From the NCBI GenBank assembly GCA_026874595.1, contig CM049311.1, positions 47,743,676 to 47,807,675 of the forward strand: DNA of 64,000 nucleotides, given 5' to 3'. This stretch comes from Sipunculus nudus (taxonomy: Eukaryota > Annelida > Sipuncula > Golfingiida > Sipunculidae). The notes beneath the pieces were generated by a model. That model was not told where the DNA came from. It was given only the letters and a program-made list of their open reading frames with translations, and made no database searches. This document shows positions 59,339 through 64,000 of this stretch, piece after piece (the stretch's first letter is position 1; every line of letters starts with the position of its first letter). Made by a program: the position numbers and the translations under genes.

Positions 59339-61100
59339 TTATGATCGCATATCCTCTTAAGGTATTTCTTCAGCAAGTTTTCCTTTATAAAATAAGGTTG
59401 AACTTAAATTTTCTTACATTAAATGGATCGTGAGAAGTTGGATTTCATGGTAACTATATATTCATATATATATATGGATATAAAAGTTTCTATTGCATTG
59501 GGTCCATTCTCGAAATTTGTGCATAGGTTGATCTGTATTCTTATAATATAACATGGATATCTACAGCTTTGTGTCATATATATCTTGAAATAAAAAAAAA
59601 ATCTTGCGGAAAATATGCGGTAAAGATTGATAAAGTTTCCGTTTCCTTAACAAATATATGATATCAGATACCGTAATATGCAAAAATGTATTCGCAAAAG
59701 ATTTCCCAGTGAAGAGACCAACAAATGTAATCAGTCATTCGGGTGTGGCATGACGGACAGGTGCCGTAAGGTCTCCATCTCAATAAGCGCTACACATAAT
59801 ACCTGATGATGAATCTACTTCATCTGTATGAGCAGTAATCAACTGCTGCTCCGACCACTCAGACTCGGGAGCACGGAGATGCATACGACTGGGGAGTAAT
59901 GACGCCCTTGGCGAGATCACTTAATAGTGTTGGGTTTCACTCACATTTGTACTAATTATCTGCATTAAGCGCCCTTCAGGTCTGTCGCTTGCACTTAATG
60001 AAGGTGTCGTGGGGATATGCCACGTGGGAGAGGCCCATTACCTGATACCAGAGTCTGGTCAATGAACAACGGGGATGTCATGCCAGTATTCAGGTTATTC
60101 TTGTCCACGCCCGGACAGTCCATCATGGCGTACTGTGCTGTAGACAATTAGTGAAACATAACACGTCCACCTGTAACCCCGACCATATGCGCATTTCCCT
60201 GATTGACAATGACACAAACAGTTTACATCATATAACCATAGGGAGTATTGATTTGTACAGAGAATAATGGTCTGCTGTTTCTTCTAAGAAGAAAGTATAG
60301 TTGAAGATGTACAATTTAAATTTGAATAAATACAGGTCGGTGACGTCCGGACCGAAAGAAAGATTGTGAGAGTGACATGACGATGACAAAACAAAAGAAA
60401 AGATTTGTCACACCTACAATTAAAATAATTAACATATCTTTCATTTGGTTGTAATGCATCTAACAAATAATGCATTTACGATATATAGACACATAGAATA
60501 TATATGCCATGAATTAAAATCTTTATAACTGTGATTTACATGGCCAATTTTAGCATCTTGACTTTTCTTACATAAATGCAGGACTGAAGGGCCAAAACTA
60601 TAATACATATACTTTACACATACCCGAAGATCTTATACATGGTAACTTAACTTTTTCTATAGCATTTAATAACTTGTTTATAATGTTTTTTTTGTATGCA
60701 ATATCCCTGTTTTCAAAGATTTTGTAACCTAATCATATTGGCATCTCATCTTATGATTACATGTGATTAGCCTTCGTAATCTCTGTAATCAATAAGTTAT
60801 TGACAAGGCGTCTGACTAGGACCCATCCAACTGTGACCGTCGAACTGGGAACCTTCCAGACTGGATGGAAAAATCCGACCAGTCCAACTGAGACCCGTCC
60901 ATCTGGGAATGACGCTTATCTTACTTTGCGCTCTGTGGCCATCTAGTCGGTGTTCACACGTTTCGCCGTCTGCAGATGTAATATATATCACGTGGCACTT
61001 TGTCTATACATGCATGTTATATGTCCTGTCGCAATTGTCGTAAACCATTTTATCCTGTGAGGTATTCTGTAAATGCATGTTTTATCCTATGACATTGGCG
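59339..61100. other. No recognised gene; possible repeat patch
   Basis: A GC-richer patch at 59745-60130 may be an unidentified dispersed element. A short imperfect repeat of CCAnCTG and CCGTCnAnCTGGGAA words lies at 60815-60915. No supported coding region. Confidence 0.45.
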
Positions 61101-61109
61101 TTAAAAGCT

Positions 61110-61640
61110 ATATTTTGTCTCATTTTGTTGCTGGACATTATTCCCTGCAGCATTTTTGCAACATTTTGTTGTTAGCCGTATACCCTTTGGCATTTTGTCG
61201 AGGGATGTTTTATTCTTTAGCATTTTGTCAGTGGACAATTGCTTTACCCATATATGCATTTTGGCGTCGGACGTTATATTCCGTGGCACATTGTCATTGG
61301 ACGTTATATCATGTGGCATTTTGTCGTTGGACATTATCCTATATGACGTTTTGTCGTTGGACATTATCCTATATGGCGTTTTGTCGTTGGACATTATCCT
61401 ATATGACGTTTTGTCGTTGGACATTATCCTATATGACGTTTTGTCGTTGGACATTATCCTATATGACGTTTTGTCGTTGGACATTATCCTATATGACATT
61501 TTGTCGTTGGACATTATCCTATATGACGTTTTATCGTTGGACATTATCCTATATGGCAATTTGTCGTTGGACGTTATATATGCTATATGACATTTGGTCA
61601 TTGGAGTCATATCTTATATGACATTTTGTAAGTGCACGTT
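61110..61640. repeat. 30-bp minisatellite, ~17 copies
   Basis: The unit is of the form TTTTGTCGTTGGACATTATCCTATATGACG. The core at 61311-61560 is nearly uniform, and the flanks (61110-61310 and 61560-61640, with stray units to about 62220) are diverged. As 30 is a multiple of 3, frames on both strands stay open and give 144-182-codon array ORFs. Confidence 0.95.
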
Positions 61641-62467
61641 AAACTTGTTTAGTCGTAAACGACTCAGTTGTTATCTATATTGAAGGGCAGGACTGATAGG
61701 CCTATTTTGAATCGTGATCCCAGTCAACTGCGGTGCCATTGCCAACCAGCTCGTTGCAGAGTGCTGTCTTGGAAGGTTGTGCTGGCCAAAAAGCTGGGGT
61801 CCTCAAAGGTGACCGGATCCTAGAAGTGTACAAAATCCAGTTTCTCTTGCTCAAGTAACTCGTGAGCATATGCTTATGTATGCAGTCAGTAATTCAACAA
61901 ACATGCAGGGGTTTAACAAATTACCGAGTTATATTCGAACATGGTATAGGTGTAATAATTGAGTAAATACCGTTTTATGTCGATGGGAAAAAACCGCTGG
62001 TCCACGTTATATTCTCTGTCACTTGGTCGTTGGACGTTATATTCTGTATAGGCTAGCATTTTGTTCGCGGACTGCAGAGGGTTTGTCTGTATAAAAACAA
62101 AAGCATGTCCAGGGAATCTCGTCCATTTAAAGTCCATATTGTTGGACTTGTTCCTGAGCATTTGGTGTTTTTTCTGAGGACATTTCTTCCTGTAGCAGTT
62201 TGTCCGTGGGTATTTTATTGGAGATTCAATCTTGTTGCATTTCTTGTAACACGACATTATGTTTCACTGCTGATGACCCTTGTACAAGCAAAAGAATAAA
62301 TATTGTTCTCAGAGATAAAATTAAAAAATTAATTTCTTCTCTAAAATATATTTATTGTTTGGATAAAACCGCTATTTATTTTATGGCAAACAAAGAAAGT
62401 GTGCCAGAAGGATACTGTGGTGTGTGCATGGTTTATATGGTTTATTCAGTTCTTTCAATAATGGTAA

Positions 62468-62470
62468 TAT

Positions 62471-62507
<37 letters not shown>

Positions 62508-62508
62508 C
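62468..62508. repeat. (TA)n tract
   Basis: TA dinucleotides with one interruption. Confidence 0.9.
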
Positions 62509-62509
62509 A

Positions 62510-63286
62510 TGGCGGCCAGACGAGTATATGTGTGTATATACATGGATATACCTCCCCATACACCTCCCTAAATAACACTGCGCCAGACAGTATCCCTAAG
62601 AATGGGTATGTACGATCGCCAGCTGCATGTCTTCCTTCTGCGTGAGATTTTATGAGCATCGTGTCGGCTATATTAAAAACAGTCTAATAATAATGATAAT
62701 AAAAATAATAATAATAAACAACGACTTTACATTTCTCAGTGTAGATCGCTTTATACTTGAACGCCAATAAACCTTGACTGTGGTATTAATAATAAATAAT
62801 ACAATATATTATAAGACAAAAGGTGTATAAGGTAGGAACTCGTATCATGTGATTTTGATGGATTTCATTTCATGACGTAACCGTTGACCGTATTCCAGGT
62901 ATTACAACCCACCCTGCCCAGTCCGTTACCTGGGTAATCACGCATGACCTATTGATCATCAATACAGGTGTTGTTGTATCGCCATTAAGGCGGGGTATAT
63001 ACATTAACCCTGAGGATGTACGCCTGTCTGGTAAATTTGATTACGTGGTTTTCTGGTGTCCCGGGAGGAGGCGCCTGGCCATGCCGTATCGACCATCTGG
63101 ACTTGGTATAAAACTTAACGATCCATTCCTTAGCTCTGGCTTACTTTCACATATGCCGTGACATTCAACTTATCTGCACTCGTTTAATCAGCCGGGAGCC
63201 TTTAAATCACTAAATGAATTACTGAATCACTCAGTTAAAATCGGGCAGGTGTGTATTTTTTCTTTTCTTTGGCAGCTCGCATAGGA
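62510..63286. other. No recognised gene
   Basis: (AAT)n-like tract at 62685-62715. The 69-codon ORF at 62952-63161 contains a TATAAAA at 63108 and has no recognised domain. Confidence 0.4.

Positions 63287-63384
<98 letters not shown>
63287..63384. repeat. (TA)n-(GT)n microsatellite
   Basis: TA tract at about 63289-63348 passing directly into a GT tract to 63384. Confidence 0.95.
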
Positions 63385-63385
<1 letters not shown>

Positions 63386-63574
63386 TTTAATATCATTAGT
63401 ATCACAGTCTGATATTAATCCTTGGAATATTTTCCCTCACCTCATGCGGCTCTGATTCATTCAGTTTTAAGAAATCTCCTTACAGCAAGCTTATCGATTG
63501 ATTTCTTGATCTGTCCACCAGTGGAAAACATCTGTTGCAAGTCTATGCAATAAAAAGGTGTTATCACAACCCCA

Positions 63575-63830
63575 CGCCTTTCTGCCAGGTCCTGCACGTC
63601 TGCCAACACAGAGCGGGCGACACATCAGTCCATCGGCATTCATACAACGCCACCTAGTGTGTGGGAATGAAACATTCCTCCAACAATCCTGGACACGGGG
63701 AGCGGTGATGCGTGAAGCTCATTCTCAAAATACCTCGGCCGGAGCCAGAGGTGCGCGGAGTCGCCATCACGGCTCCATGCTCCAGAAAACAGAGTTAGTC
63801 GGACACGCCGCGCGCGTCTAATATCATATG
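63575..63830. promoter_or_regulatory. CpG-richer patch near window end
   Basis: CpG and GC content are clearly higher than in the surroundings (for example CGGCCGGAGCC, GACACGCCGCGCGCG). ORFs are open on both strands, but no motif or splice-supported exon is recognisable. It could be a promoter region of a gene beyond the window. Confidence 0.25.
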
Positions 63831-64000
63831 GGATTACAAATACCACACAGATTTGATTCTTGTCCTCAGACCGGAAGCACAGACACCGGCTGCTAAGCAG
63901 GTAAGCCGAATTTTTTAGCTGCTGCATATTCAGTTTGTCCCTGGCAGCGTGGTGCCTGGAGCTGGCCTGGCGACAGCTAGGCGTGAGACACCGCTAATAG

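Noticed and set aside
61073-61621. 182-codon + and 169-codon minus ORFs
   Set aside because: Both come from the 30-bp array. Opposite-strand openness is explained by the period.

Overview
The window looks like a gene-poor, repeat-dense stretch of a eukaryotic, probably marine-mollusc, nuclear genome. The evidence is AT-rich DNA, spliced genes with GT/AG introns, TATA promoters, many (TA)n tracts, about 15 poly-G/poly-C runs of 11-24 nt, tRNA-derived SINEs, a dead LINE, TA-flanked MITEs and several kilobase-scale minisatellites. The mollusc assignment is inference from repeat style and the two gene products; no species can be named.

Only two convincing protein genes are visible, both on the + strand and both predicted to be secreted. 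Gene 1 (coding exons 36019-36076, 37988-38036, 39287-39602) encodes a 140-residue signal-peptide-bearing protein. It has ten cysteines in the mature part and an apparent internal two-fold repeat, and it sits behind CCAAT and TATA elements. Gene 2 (48087-48977 and 49477-49893) encodes a ~435-codon secreted protein whose second half resembles invertebrate DUF4803-type proteins. It carries one in-frame TAA at codon 152, and the 3' part of its intron is a tandem array of splice-acceptor-like units. A weak third candidate (12645-13019) has a TATA box, an ORF and a poly(A) signal, but no usable start codon.

Layout: 1-3.0 kb, nested satellite-like dispersed repeat (two 273-bp and seven ~338-bp units). 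4.7-5.1 kb, 38-bp minisatellite. 7.4-9.2 kb, minus-strand LINE reverse-transcriptase remnant with a YADD box. 10-16 kb, short dispersed and inverted repeats, two SINEs and a CpG-richer patch. 16.4 kb, 293-bp TA-flanked MITE with perfect 52-bp inverted ends. 18.06-18.99 kb, 42-bp array. 19.2-20 kb, a mobile 21-bp palindromic minisatellite and a TIR-bounded 22-bp array. 22.4-24.0 kb, 31-bp array. 27-34.5 kb, dispersed repeats and two nested sets of long imperfect inverted repeats. 35.8-39.8 kb, gene 1, with a pogo-like MITE in its second intron. 41.7-43.2 kb, fresh 766-bp tandem duplication. 46.2 kb, SINE. 48.0-49.9 kb, gene 2. 52.4-53.8 kb, 1.4-kb non-autonomous TA-flanked DNA transposon. 58.3-59.3 kb, 25-bp array with 50-bp higher-order structure. 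61.1-61.6 kb, 30-bp array. The rest is AT-rich DNA without a recognised gene.

The genes do not form an operon or obvious pathway. No CRISPR, prokaryotic operon, rRNA or true tRNA gene was seen. The most notable features are minisatellites embedded in mobile elements, the acceptor-derived intron array with the in-frame stop in gene 2, and the two-fold cysteine protein of gene 1.
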